This document shows, in pieces, positions 55,716 through 63,890 of a stretch of DNA of 64,000 nucleotides (position 1 is the stretch's first letter; each line of letters starts with the position of its first letter). The translations under genes were made by a program, and so were the position numbers. The stretch is taken from positions 79,012-143,011 of the forward strand of contig CANJME010000007.1 in NCBI GenBank assembly GCA_947475875.1. The letters run 5' to 3'. This DNA comes from Caulobacteraceae bacterium. GTDB taxonomy: Bacteria > Pseudomonadota > Alphaproteobacteria > Caulobacterales > Caulobacteraceae. The notes under the pieces are model-generated. The model did no database searches. It had not been told where the DNA came from and saw nothing but the letters and a program-made list of their open reading frames with translations.

Positions 55716-56612
55716 ATGAAAACCATTCTTTTCGGCGCGGCGGCGGCCGTGGCGGTCATGTCTGCCGCCGGAATTGCGAACGCCCAGGAGTTCACGACGG
55801 GCTACGTTGGCGGCAGCTATTCGACGGTCAACACCGGCCAGGCGGCGACAACCACGACCCTGGCCATCGATGACGCCACGGTGCTGGCGGCGCGCGCGGT
55901 TGGCTCGTTCCAGCTTCAGAAGGGCGTTGAAGTCCAGCTCGACGGCGACATCGCCTCGGTGGACATCGGCTATCCCCATTCCTCCAGCGTTACCCTCTGG
56001 GGCGGCACCGCGCACGTCTTCGTCGAAGGCGAAAACGGCAGCAAGGTCGGCGCGATCCTCAGCTACATCGATGCTGACAGCCGCAGCGTCTTCACCTACG
56101 GCCTGGAAGGCCGTTTCGCCGCCACCGACAATATCAGCTTCGGCTTCGGGGCCATCTGGGGCTCGGTCAACCTGCCCAGCGCCTCGGCCTTCAACGAAGA
56201 AGTCCGGTCCTACGACGGTGAGGCCAGCTTTTTCATCAACGACAACTTCCGCCTCGACGCGGGAATCAACAGCTTCCGGGTCTCCAACAGCACGACCGGC
56301 ACAGTGGTTTCCAAGAACAGCGTGCTGAGCTATCGGGCCGGCGGCGAAATTCAGCTTGAGAACATGCCGGTGGCCTTCACCTTCGGCTACGCGCGCGCCC
56401 AGGCCAGCGGCAACAACGACTATGACTCCTTCTCGCTCGGCGTGCGTCGGCTGTTCGGCGGCACCCTGAAGGATCGTGATCGCTCCAGCTCGCCGTTCCA
56501 CGGCGGAATGGAACTGCTCGGCGGCGCCTTTGGCGCCGTGGGCCTCGCCAACGATGTCGAGTGCGACGACAGCAGCAACGAAGACGCTTGCGACATCTCC
56601 ACGGTGATTTAA
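55716..56612 (+). CDS. Predicted outer-membrane β-barrel protein, tandem paralogue 1
   Basis: This 298-residue exported protein has a signal peptide (MKTILFGAAAAVAVMSAAG) cleaved near ANAQ. It opens FTTGYVGGSYS and then has many short amphipathic strands of 8-12 residues with alternating hydrophobic positions (VEVQLDGDIASVDIG and similar), as expected of an outer-membrane β-barrel. A basic motif GGTLKDRDRSSSPF is followed by a short acidic C-terminus with cysteines (VECDDSSNEDACDI). It is the most diverged of three paralogues at 55716, 56856 and 58001. No function is known. Confidence 0.75.
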   Translation: MKTILFGAAAAVAVMSAAGIANAQEFTTGYVGGSYSTVNTGQAATTTTLAIDDATVLAARAVGSFQLQKGVEVQLDGDIASVDIGYPHSSSVTLWGGTAHVFVEGENGSKVGAILSYIDADSRSVFTYGLEGRFAATDNISFGFGAIWGSVNLPSASAFNEEVRSYDGEASFFINDNFRLDAGINSFRVSNSTTGTVVSKNSVLSYRAGGEIQLENMPVAFTFGYARAQASGNNDYDSFSLGVRRLFGGTLKDRDRSSSPFHGGMELLGGAFGAVGLANDVECDDSSNEDACDISTVI

Positions 56613-56649
56613 GACGAGGGTGGCCTTCGCCCCTGATTTGCATGTCTTG

Positions 56650-56677
56650 GCGCTCCGGTGAGAAATCACCGGGGCGC
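56650..56677 (+). terminator. GNRA-capped hairpin after OM paralogue 1
   Basis: GCGCTCCGGTGA (56650-56661) and its complement (56666-56677, one G-T pair) form a 12-bp stem with a GAAA loop, 38 bases after the stop. No T-tract follows, so it may stabilise the mRNA end rather than terminate. Its GCGCTCC-GGTG core resembles the hairpins after the next paralogue. Confidence 0.55.
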
Positions 56678-56855
56678 ACAACTCCGAATCCGAAAACCTT
56701 GAGCATTTCTTCCGCCAAATGGCGGCGTACCGGCAGGATAGCCGGAAAGACACTCCCGGGAATGAGTAGCTTACCTAACAGGCCCGCCTGCTGGCCGGAC
56801 GATTTGGTCAAGGGCAGCCAAAACCCAGCATCATCGCTGAAAAAGGGATATGACC

Positions 56856-57791
56856 ATGAAGAAAGTACTTCTCGCCGGCGCAGCCACGCTGGCCCTCACC
56901 ATGGGCGCGGCCGTCGCGCACGCCCAGGACGTCACCACCGGCTACGTCGGTGTGAATTATTCGGACCTCGACGGCGCCACCCTGATCGACGTTCAGGGCA
57001 CCGTGTCGTTTGACGTCTCGGAAAACTGGGAACTGCAGGCCGACGGCCAGATCGGCTCGCTGAATCCCGACGGCGCTGGCAGCAGCGAAACCATCTGGGG
57101 CCCGACGGGCCACCTGTTCTGGGACAAGGACAACTTCAAGGCCGGCGTGTTCGTCGGCTATCAGGACCTTGGCGACACCTTGAGCTCGGGCACCACGATA
57201 TTCGGCTATGGTGTGGAAGGCCGCTGGGCCGCCAGCGACGCCGTCAGCATTGGCGCTCTGGCCGGCTGGGGCACCATCAATCTCGATGGCGCGCCGGATA
57301 TGGACCTGACCGCCTACAAGGCCGACATCAGTATCTTCTCCAGCGACAACCTGCGTTGGGACGCCTCGGTCACCCGCACCAGCCTGGATTGGGGTCCCTT
57401 CTCGGGCGACTCGACGATCTGGGGCGTCGGCGCTGAATGGCAACTGTCCGACAGGCCGATCTCCTTCACGTTCGGCTATTCCAGCGCTTCCACCGACCTC
57501 AGCGGCGCCAGCAACGCCACCACCTGGAGCCTCGGCGTTCGCCACACCATCGGCGGCAGCCTGAAAGACCGCGATCGCACCAGCTCGCCGTTCCTCGGCC
57601 TGCCGTTTGCCTTCGGTGGCATTGACGGCATCTTCGGCGCCCTGGGCTCATCGTTGCAGGACCTCGTCGACTGCTTCGACGAAGACCAATCCTGCCCTAG
57701 CAACACTGCGATCAACGCGTGGGAAGACGGCTTCGACGGCGATTTCAACGAAGAGGACCTCTTCTGCTTCCTCGGCAGTTGCAACGACTAG
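56856..57791 (+). CDS. Predicted outer-membrane β-barrel protein, tandem paralogue 2
   Basis: This 311-residue exported protein has a signal peptide (MKKVLLAGAATLALTMGAAVAHA). The mature protein opens DVTTGYVGVNYSDLDGA and shows the same strand-rich pattern as its neighbours (SETIWGPTGHLFW, FGYGVEGRWAASDAVSIGAL). The barrel-like part ends with GGSLKDRDRTSSPF, followed by LGLPFAFGGIDG and an acidic tail with four cysteines (VDCFDEDQSC, FCFLGSC). ATG 56856 is chosen because the AAAAGGGA upstream is well spaced for it. ATG 56850 is too close. It has its own strong terminator. Confidence 0.78.
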   Translation: MKKVLLAGAATLALTMGAAVAHAQDVTTGYVGVNYSDLDGATLIDVQGTVSFDVSENWELQADGQIGSLNPDGAGSSETIWGPTGHLFWDKDNFKAGVFVGYQDLGDTLSSGTTIFGYGVEGRWAASDAVSIGALAGWGTINLDGAPDMDLTAYKADISIFSSDNLRWDASVTRTSLDWGPFSGDSTIWGVGAEWQLSDRPISFTFGYSSASTDLSGASNATTWSLGVRHTIGGSLKDRDRTSSPFLGLPFAFGGIDGIFGALGSSLQDLVDCFDEDQSCPSNTAINAWEDGFDGDFNEEDLFCFLGSCND

Positions 57792-57832
57792 GTCCAATAG
57801 CCGGGGCTACTACCCGGCTAGTAAGGCTTTAG

Positions 57833-57866
57833 CGCTCCCGGTGTTTCGACACCGGGAGCGTTTTTT
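57833..57866 (+). terminator. Strong intrinsic terminator with UUCG tetraloop
   Basis: A perfect 12-bp stem, CGCTCCCGGTGT (57833-57844) with its complement (57849-57860), and a TTCG loop is followed by TTTTTT (57861-57866). It ends OM paralogue 2. An additional hairpin TAGCCGGG/CCCGGCTA (57798-57820) lies just before it. Confidence 0.95.
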
Positions 57867-58000
57867 ATGCGCTGAGGGCAGGATGACCGGAAAGACGCAC
57901 TCCGGAATTTGTTGCGGCCGCAAACAGGCGTAACGGTTGACCGGACAAAACGTCGCAGTTAGCCAGAGCACTGCATATTTCGCCAAAGGGGGATATACCC

Positions 58001-58930
58001 ATGAACAAGTTACTTTTGGCCGGCGCAGCTTCGCTGGCTCTTTCGATGGGCGCTGCCGCTGCGCACGCCCAGAGCATCACCACCGGCTTTATCGGCGCCA
58101 GCTACTCCGACATCGATCTCGGCGGCAGCGGGGCAAATCTCTACGATCTGTCGGGCACCGTGGCCTTCGACGTCTCGGATGACGTCGAAGTGCAGCTCGA
58201 CGGTCACGCCGGCTCGCTCGATCCGAATGGCGCCGGCAGCAGCAGCGAGACCCTCTGGGGCCCGACGGGCCACTTGTTCTTTGATAAGGGCAACTACAAG
58301 GCTGGCGTCTTCCTCGGCTACGAAGATTTCGGTGACACCTTCGGTTCGGGCACAACCCTCACCGGCTATGGCGTGGAAGGCCGTCTGGCCGCGAGCGACA
58401 ACCTAAGCGTGGGCGCTTTGGCCGGCTGGGCCACCGTCAACATCGACGGCTCGCCGGATCTGGACCTCACCACCTACAAGCTGGACGCCAGCCTCTTCAG
58501 CAGCGACCATCTGCGCTGGGACCTGTCGGCGGCTCACACCCGGTTCGAGTGGGGCCCGTTCAACGGCAATGCGACGACCTGGGCGCTCGGCGGTGAATAT
58601 CAACTGGAAGACAAGCCGATTTCGTTCACCTTCGGCATCGCCAACACGGCCAGCGACCTGGCCGCCGGCGACAACCGGACTTTGTCAGTCGGCGTCCGCT
58701 ACACCATCGGCGGCTCTCTGAAGGATCGTGACCGCACCAGCTCACCGTTCGCTGGCCTGCCGTTCGCGTTCGGCGGCATCGGTGGATTGTTAGCCGGCCA
58801 GGCCTCGGTTCTCCAGGACTTCTACAACTGCTTCAACGAAGAAGGCTCTTGCCCGAACGAAGACGCCATCAACGAGTGGGTCGACGGGTTCGATGACTTC
58901 GATTGCTTCTTCGACGAATGCGACCAGTAG
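58001..58930 (+). CDS. Predicted outer-membrane β-barrel protein, tandem paralogue 3
   Basis: This 309-residue paralogue is closest to the 56856 gene: a signal peptide (MNKLLLAGAASLALSMGAAAAHA), SITTGFIGASYSDIDLGG, SETLWGPTGHLFFDKG, LTGYGVEGRLAASDNLSVGA and IGGSLKDRDRTSSPF, then AGLPFAFGGIGG. The acidic C-terminal tail again has paired cysteines (YNCFNEEGSC, FDCFFDECDQ). GGGGGAT precedes ATG 58001. These traits suggest an exported outer-membrane family specific to this lineage. Function unknown. Confidence 0.78.
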   Translation: MNKLLLAGAASLALSMGAAAAHAQSITTGFIGASYSDIDLGGSGANLYDLSGTVAFDVSDDVEVQLDGHAGSLDPNGAGSSSETLWGPTGHLFFDKGNYKAGVFLGYEDFGDTFGSGTTLTGYGVEGRLAASDNLSVGALAGWATVNIDGSPDLDLTTYKLDASLFSSDHLRWDLSAAHTRFEWGPFNGNATTWALGGEYQLEDKPISFTFGIANTASDLAAGDNRTLSVGVRYTIGGSLKDRDRTSSPFAGLPFAFGGIGGLLAGQASVLQDFYNCFNEEGSCPNEDAINEWVDGFDDFDCFFDECDQ

Positions 58931-59064
58931 GGGCCGATGGACGAATAAGGTCTCGGCGTTTACCGGCGACCTTTTACTGCACAAAGATTGCGCCGACTCA
59001 GTTCGGCTCAGTCGGGCAGTATAGTCGCCGCGGGGTGATTGACGCCCCAGGGCCTACGCTTTAG

Positions 59065-59092
59065 CGCTCCCGGTGTTTCTACACCGGGAGCG
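59065..59092 (+). promoter_or_regulatory. Terminator-copy hairpin covering the gpmA ribosome-binding site
   Basis: CGCTCCCGGTGT (59065-59076) and its complement (59081-59092) with a TTCT loop form a perfect 12-bp stem. The 36 bases 59058-59093 match 57826-57861 at 35 positions, so it is a copy of the terminator after OM paralogue 2, but no T-tract follows. Its right arm includes GGGAG (59086-59090), nine bases from gpmA ATG 59100, the only SD-like sequence there. It may therefore limit gpmA translation. Confidence 0.7.
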
Positions 59093-59099
59093 TCTTAGT

Positions 59100-59813
59100 A
59101 TGTCCAAGCTCGTCTTGCTGCGTCACGGCCAGAGCCAGTGGAATCTGGAAAACCGCTTCACCGGCTGGGTGGATGTCGACCTGACCGCCGAGGGCGAGGC
59201 CCAGGCCAACCGCGGCGGTGAGCTGATCAGGCAGGCCGGAATCCGCTTTGACCGCGCCTATGCCTCAGTGCTGACCCGGGCGGTGCGCACCGGATCCATC
59301 GCGCTCAAGGCGGCCGGCCAGGGCGACCTGCCGATGACCCGCGACTGGCGGTTGAACGAGCGCCACTACGGCGCCCTCACCGGCCTCAACAAGGCGGAAA
59401 CGGCTGAAAAACATGGCGAGGATCAGGTCAGGATCTGGCGACGGTCCTATGACATTCCCCCGCCGCCGCTTGCGCCCGGCGGCGAATACGACTTTTCCGC
59501 CGATCCCCGCTACGGCGGCGCAGCGCTACCCGACACCGAAAGCCTGAAGACCACGCTGGATCGGGTACTGCCCTACTGGACCGCCGAGATCGCCCCGAAA
59601 CTCAAGGCCGGCGAGACCGTCCTGGTCGCCGCTCACGGCAACAGCCTGCGGGCCATCGTCAAACTTCTGTTCAACGTCCCCAACGACGACATCGTCGGGA
59701 TCGAAATTCCTACCGGCAATCCGTTGCTGATCGAGCTGGACGCCAGCCTGAGGCCGGTCAGCGCGCGCTATCTGGATGCCACGCGCGCCCAGCCGCTGCC
59801 GCCGGTGGCCTAA
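59100..59813 (+). CDS. gpmA: 2,3-bisphosphoglycerate-dependent phosphoglycerate mutase
   Basis: This glycolytic enzyme interconverts 3- and 2-phosphoglycerate. The 237-residue protein has the catalytic RHG in [19 protein letters not shown], the partner block [20 protein letters not shown], and the second histidine in [16 protein letters not shown] 59100 is the only fitting start. The RBS is inside a hairpin (previous entry). It follows the tandem OM genes but is functionally unrelated to them. Confidence 0.95.
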   Translation: MSKLVLLRHGQSQWNLENRFTGWVDVDLTAEGEAQANRGGELIRQAGIRFDRAYASVLTRAVRTGSIALKAAGQGDLPMTRDWRLNERHYGALTGLNKAETAEKHGEDQVRIWRRSYDIPPPPLAPGGEYDFSADPRYGGAALPDTESLKTTLDRVLPYWTAEIAPKLKAGETVLVAAHGNSLRAIVKLLFNVPNDDIVGIEIPTGNPLLIELDASLRPVSARYLDATRAQPLPPVA

Positions 59814-59842
59814 AGCCCACGTCTGGCCTAGGCTTTCAGGCC

Positions 59843-60298
59843 ATGCCCACGCCCGACCAGGTCCTGTTCATGCGTCAGGCCATCGCCCTTGCTCGGGGGC
59901 AGGTGGGTCGCACCGGCGCCAACCCTGCGGTGGGCTGTGTCATCGTCCAGGGCGGCAAGGTGGTGGGCCAGGCCGCCACGGCCGATGGCGGGCGCCCCCA
60001 CGCCGAGGAACAGGCGCTGCAGGTCGCCGGCGACCTGGCCAGGGGCGCACAGGTATTCGTCACGCTCGAGCCCTGCGGAGAGCGGACGGCGGGTGAGCCG
60101 TCCTGCGCCCTGCGCTTGCTGAGGGCGGCTGTGAGCGAAGTCTTCATCGCCTGCGCCGACGGCGCTCCCTTTGCTTCGGGGCGGGGCTGCGCCCTTTTGC
60201 TCGGCGGCGGCGTGGCGATCAACCGGGGACTGCTCGAAGACGAGGCGTCGACGCTCTATGCCGACTATCGTCCGCAGGGGTCGGAAAGGCGGGATTAA
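59843..60298 (+). CDS. RibD-like deaminase domain protein
   Basis: This 151-residue protein matches the deaminase half of RibD: DQVLFMRQAIALARGQVGRT, ANPAVGCVIVQGGKVV, the zinc His-Ala-Glu in RPHAEEQAL, then TLEPCGERTAGEPSC with two zinc cysteines. The reductase half is absent. RibD deaminates the riboflavin precursor DARPP; this stand-alone form may do so or act on another substrate. It follows gpmA by 29 bases. Confidence 0.82.
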   Translation: MPTPDQVLFMRQAIALARGQVGRTGANPAVGCVIVQGGKVVGQAATADGGRPHAEEQALQVAGDLARGAQVFVTLEPCGERTAGEPSCALRLLRAAVSEVFIACADGAPFASGRGCALLLGGGVAINRGLLEDEASTLYADYRPQGSERRD

Positions 60299-60350
60299 CT
60301 TGCAGCCGCTAGGTTAGGCGGGGACCCCAGAGTTTATTGTTTTCAAACCC

Positions 60351-61607
60351 ATGCCTCTAGCGACCACCGTTGGCGCCGTCCGCCGCATCGATCAGCGCGA
60401 AGCCGACGCAATTTGCGACCGGCACGACCGGCTGTGGTCCGCCAAACCCGGCGGCGCCCGGGCGGTTTTCGCCTGGATGGATTTGACCGCCCTAAACTTT
60501 CGCTCACGCAATCTCAACGACGCCGATTTCACCGGCGCCATCCTGGATGGCGCGAAATTCTGCAAGGCCCGGCTCGACCATGCGCTGTTCTTTGGCGCCG
60601 ATGCCCAGAACGCCGATTTCACAGACGCTTCCCTGCGGCGGGCCGACCTGCGTGGCGCGTGCCTGCGAAACGCCGACCTCAGCGGCGCGGACATGTTCGA
60701 GGCCGACCTGCGCGAAGGCGTCATCGCCACCGCCGACCGGGCGCGCGGCCTGCGGGTCCTCGAACACGCCAAGCGGGCCAGCGAGGCGCAAGGCGCCACC
60801 ATGGCGGGAGCCAATCTTGAACGCAGCAAACTCGCCGGCGTCGTAGCGGTGCGCTGCGATTTTACCGACGCCATCCTCAAGGACGCCAATCTGGTCCGGG
60901 CCAATCTCAAACAGGCGACCTTTCATGGCGCGAATCTGGCCGGCGCCGACCTGACCGGCTCGGACCTCGGCGGAGCCGACCTGCGCGATGCGATCCTGGT
61001 TGGCGCCAAGACCTATGCCGCGAATCTCTTCGAGGCGAACATGACCGGGGCGCTGACCGACAAGCTGGCCGGCAAGGATGTCAGCGACCTGCCCTATGAA
61101 GCGATGATCCACGACCACGCCTTGTGGTGCGAATCCGGTGGCGCGGAAGGCACGCCATCGACGTTCGACGAGGCGGACCTGCGCCTGCTCAAGACCCTCA
61201 AGGGTTTCAATCTCACAGCTCTCTCGGCCAAGGGCGCTGTGTTCTACGGCCTCAATATGGAAGGCGTGCAACTACAGGGCGCTCACCTCGAAGGCGCCGA
61301 TTTCCGGGCCTGCAATCTGCGCCGCGCCGACCTGCGTGGGGCGAGGCTGGCCGGCGCCCGGTTTTCCGCCGCCGACATGCGCGAAGCCCAGATGGGCCCG
61401 CTGCTGATCGGCCCGGACCGGCTCCTGCCGTGCGATCTGACCCGCTCCGTAGCCAAGGGCGTGGATTTCAGCGGCGCGGACCTGCGCCACGCCATCTTCC
61501 TGGCCGCCGATCTGACGCGCTCACGCTTTACCGGGGCTCTGATGAAGGACACCGACCTGACCGCCTCACATCGCGACGGGGTCATCGGTCTTGAGGAGCG
61601 CCACTAG
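60351..61607 (+). CDS. Pentapeptide-repeat protein
   Basis: This 418-residue protein has at least two blocks of A-D/N-L-x-x pentapeptide repeats (for example ADLRGACLRNADLSGADMF, and later ANLAGADLTGSDLGGADLRD). Residues roughly 35-230 and 300-400 fold as right-handed quadrilateral β-helices; the link between them and a stretch around residue 250 lack repeats. Such proteins can mimic DNA and block gyrase, but most have unknown roles. It is convergent with hsp20. Confidence 0.9.
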   Translation: MPLATTVGAVRRIDQREADAICDRHDRLWSAKPGGARAVFAWMDLTALNFRSRNLNDADFTGAILDGAKFCKARLDHALFFGADAQNADFTDASLRRADLRGACLRNADLSGADMFEADLREGVIATADRARGLRVLEHAKRASEAQGATMAGANLERSKLAGVVAVRCDFTDAILKDANLVRANLKQATFHGANLAGADLTGSDLGGADLRDAILVGAKTYAANLFEANMTGALTDKLAGKDVSDLPYEAMIHDHALWCESGGAEGTPSTFDEADLRLLKTLKGFNLTALSAKGAVFYGLNMEGVQLQGAHLEGADFRACNLRRADLRGARLAGARFSAADMREAQMGPLLIGPDRLLPCDLTRSVAKGVDFSGADLRHAIFLAADLTRSRFTGALMKDTDLTASHRDGVIGLEERH

Positions 61608-61635
61608 GCGGCCGTCGCATGGTTGCCAGGTCCTC

Positions 61636-61673
61636 AAAAATGAAAGACCCCCTCGCCAAGTTGGGAGGGGGTC
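61636..61673 (-). terminator. Intrinsic terminator of hsp20
   Basis: On the reverse strand, GACCCCCTC (61673-61665) pairs with GAGGGGGTC (61654-61646), followed by a T-rich TTTCATTTTT tail. It lies about 25 bases after the hsp20 stop and can also end the convergent pentapeptide-gene transcript. Confidence 0.75.
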
Positions 61674-61697
61674 TCATGGACAAGCGATGCCGGAGCC

Positions 61698-62162
61698 TTA
61701 CGCCGCCTTCGCCTTCTTGGCGATGCGAGGAGCCTCGACGGCGCCCGTACTGATCGGAATGGTGCGGGGCTTCAGCTGTTCAGGAAGCTCTCGCCTGAGC
61801 GATACGGTGAGCAGGCCGTCCGCAAGGTCGGCGTGCTCGACGAATACGTGGTCGGCCAGCTGGAAGCGACGCTCGAAATTGCGCTCGGCCAGGCCCCGGT
61901 GCAGGAAACGCCGCTGGTCTTCACCATTGGCGGCCTTGCGGCCCTGAACAGTCAGGACGCCTTCCTTGACCTCGACACTCAGCTCTTCCGGCTTGAAGCC
62001 GGCGACAGCGACTTCGACGCGGTAGGCGTTTTCGCCTGTGCGTTCGATGTTGTAGGGCGGATAACCAGAACCGCCCTCGGCGGCCGCGGCGTCCAGCAGA
62101 GCGAACAAACGGTCAAAACCGACGGCGCTGCGGTAAAGGGGGGAATAGTCAACGGTTCTCAT
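61698..62162 (-). CDS. Small heat shock protein Hsp20 (IbpA-like)
   Basis: This ATP-independent chaperone holds unfolding proteins during heat stress. The 154-residue protein starts MRTVDYSPLYRS, an IbpA-type opening. It has the α-crystallin domain (about 35-130; YPPYNIERTGENAYRVEVAV, VLTVQGRK, NFERRFQLADHVFV) and the C-terminal I-x-I/V anchor as RTIPIS. ATG 62162 has AAGGA spaced eight bases away; an ATG three codons upstream is poorly spaced. A ROSE-like RNA thermometer is described next. Confidence 0.95.
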   Translation of the reverse strand: MRTVDYSPLYRSAVGFDRLFALLDAAAAEGGSGYPPYNIERTGENAYRVEVAVAGFKPEELSVEVKEGVLTVQGRKAANGEDQRRFLHRGLAERNFERRFQLADHVFVEHADLADGLLTVSLRRELPEQLKPRTIPISTGAVEAPRIAKKAKAA

Positions 62163-62229
62163 GGGGAACATCCTTCTTCATCAAGCAAGGTTGCGATCTT
62201 CGAAGGCCCGGACATCCAGCGCCTTCAAG
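62163..62229 (-). promoter_or_regulatory. ROSE-like RNA thermometer in the hsp20 leader
   Basis: On the hsp20 transcript the bases just before the start form a hairpin: CCUU (62190-62187) pairs with AAGG (62175-62172) of the SD, and CUU (62185-62183) with AAG (62178-62176), with a single bulged G (62186) and GAUG loop. The anti-SD side contains UUGCU, the conserved ROSE motif U(U/C)GCU with its obligatory bulged G. A further hairpin (GAAGGC 62226-62221 with GCCUUC 62207-62202) precedes it if transcription starts early enough. ROSE elements open on heat and are typical of alphaproteobacterial hsp20 genes. Confidence 0.8.
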
Positions 62230-62262
62230 CTATGAGGTAGGAGGCCCGGCCCGGCTTTCAAG
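62230..62262 (-). promoter_or_regulatory. Candidate heat-shock (sigma-32) promoter of hsp20
   Basis: CTTGAAA (62262-62256) and CCTCATAG (62237-62230) on the reverse strand resemble -35 CTTGAAA and -10 CCCCATNT of RpoH-dependent promoters. The spacing of 18 bases is slightly long, and the implied start site would fall inside the first leader hairpin, so this is tentative. Confidence 0.4.
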
Positions 62263-62323
62263 AGCCGCCCTCGTCCGACACGGCGCCTTTCACTCGCCGC
62301 AAATCGGAGCATAACCACGCACG

Positions 62324-63250
62324 ATGGACCGCAGAACTTTGATCATTGGCGCAGGCACGAGCCTTTTGGCGGCGTGCGGCGGCAAGCCCAAGTCCAAGAC
62401 TCCACCCCCTAAGGGTCCGGCGCAAATCCTCGAGCGGGTGCTGGCCGGGGACTGGCGCACCGAGGCCGACCGGGCGCGGGACCTCTGGCGACACCCCGCC
62501 CAAAGTCTTGCCTACTGGGGCCTGAAGCCGGGAATGACGGTGGTCGAACTGTGGCCGGGCGTTGGCTGGTATTCGGATATTCTGGCGCCCTATCTCGAAC
62601 AGACAGGCGGCAAGCTCTATGCCGCGACCCAGGCGCCGGACGAACCGCAAGGCCCGGCCACGGAAAAGATGGTCAGCGACTACCGGCGCAAGATGCGCTC
62701 GCGCAGACGGCTCTATGGAGAAGTGACCTTCACTGAGTTTGGCCGTCATTCCGGCCCGCTGGCGCCGGCGGGCACGGCGGACATGGTGCTTTTCCTGCGC
62801 AACGTTCACAACTGGATGGCCGGCCAGATCGCCGAAAAGGCCTTCGCCGACGCCTTCGCCGTGCTCAAACCCGGTGGCGTCCTGGGCGTCGAGGAACACC
62901 GCGCCGCTTCTGACGCGGTTCAGGATGTGCTGGCTTCAAACGGCTATGTGCAGGAGTCCTTCGTCATGCAGCTGGCCTCCGAGGCCGGGTTTGCCATGCC
63001 CCAATCGAGCGAGATCAACGCCAACCTGACCGACACCAAGGACCATCCCTTCGGCGTCTGGACCTTGCCGCCCACGCGCCTTTCCGCCCCCAGGGGCCAG
63101 CCTGCGAACCCGGCCTTCGATCATTCCAAATATGACCAGATCGGCGAGAGCGACCGCATGACCTTGAGGTTCGTCAAACCCGACCCCAGCCTGGCCCCAC
63201 CGCCCGCGCCTGTCTCAGCGCCGCCCGCGCCGGTTAAAGCCGCTCGATAG
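62324..63250 (+). CDS. Lipoprotein with methyltransferase-like domain
   Basis: This 308-residue protein starts MDRRTLIIGAGTSLLAACGGK: a twin-arginine-like signal with a lipobox (LLAAC), predicting a lipid-anchored protein. The rest resembles a class I SAM-dependent methyltransferase (LKPGMTVVELWPGVGWYSDILAPYL, ADMVLFLRNVHNW, FAVLKPGGVLGVEEH) with the variant GxGxG (WPGVGWYS). The C-terminal 40 residues are Pro/Ala-rich. SAM is not normally available in the periplasm, so the function is unclear. Confidence 0.8.
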   Translation: MDRRTLIIGAGTSLLAACGGKPKSKTPPPKGPAQILERVLAGDWRTEADRARDLWRHPAQSLAYWGLKPGMTVVELWPGVGWYSDILAPYLEQTGGKLYAATQAPDEPQGPATEKMVSDYRRKMRSRRRLYGEVTFTEFGRHSGPLAPAGTADMVLFLRNVHNWMAGQIAEKAFADAFAVLKPGGVLGVEEHRAASDAVQDVLASNGYVQESFVMQLASEAGFAMPQSSEINANLTDTKDHPFGVWTLPPTRLSAPRGQPANPAFDHSKYDQIGESDRMTLRFVKPDPSLAPPPAPVSAPPAPVKAAR

Positions 63251-63356
63251 ACCGCGACAGCGCCTCGATCTGCTCCGCCTGATCCAGGAAAGGGCGCCGT
63301 TCGTATCAGAAGGGAAGGCCGCGCAACCGGCGCACCCAACTCCAAAGGATTGTCCA

Positions 63357-63890
63357 ATGAAACGCCTGCTTGGAGGTTTGATGGCGCTGCTGGCGCTGCC
63401 GGCGAGCGCCTTCGCCGCACTAAAAGTCGGAGATTCGGCGCCATTGTTCAGCACCGAAGCCTCCATGGCCGGCAAGCCCTATGCCTTCGACCTCAATGCC
63501 GCCCTGCGGAACGGTCCGGTGGTGCTGTATTTCTTTCCCGCTGCATTCACCGCCGGCTGTACGGTTGAGGCGCACGCCTTTGCCGAAGCGGCCGATGCGT
63601 TCAAGGCCCAGGGCGCTACCCTGATCGGCGTGACAGCCGGTAACATCGAACGGGTGCGGGAATTTTCGGTCAGCGAGTGCAGCAACAAGTTCGCGGTCGC
63701 CGCCGACCCCGGCGCCAGGATCACCAGGAGCTACAAGGCCGCCATGGGACCGATGGCCGTGTCGAGCCGCACCTCTTACGTCATCACGCCAGACCGCCGG
63801 ATCGCCTATGTTTACAGCGCACTAAGCCCTGACAACCACGTCAGGAACACGCTCGACGCTGTAACCGCCTGGCGAAGGGCGCATCGATGA
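63357..63890 (+). CDS. Secreted AhpC/TSA-type peroxiredoxin
   Basis: This 177-residue protein has a signal peptide (MKRLLGGLMALLALPASAFA) and a thioredoxin-fold peroxidase: VGDSAPLFSTEASM, then the peroxidatic cysteine in FFPAAFTAGCTVEAHAF (C68) and a SECSNKF that could supply a resolving cysteine. It resembles BCP-like periplasmic peroxiredoxins. It overlaps the SOUL gene by four bases (ATGA), suggesting one operon. Confidence 0.9.
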   Translation: MKRLLGGLMALLALPASAFAALKVGDSAPLFSTEASMAGKPYAFDLNAALRNGPVVLYFFPAAFTAGCTVEAHAFAEAADAFKAQGATLIGVTAGNIERVREFSVSECSNKFAVAADPGARITRSYKAAMGPMAVSSRTSYVITPDRRIAYVYSALSPDNHVRNTLDAVTAWRRAHR

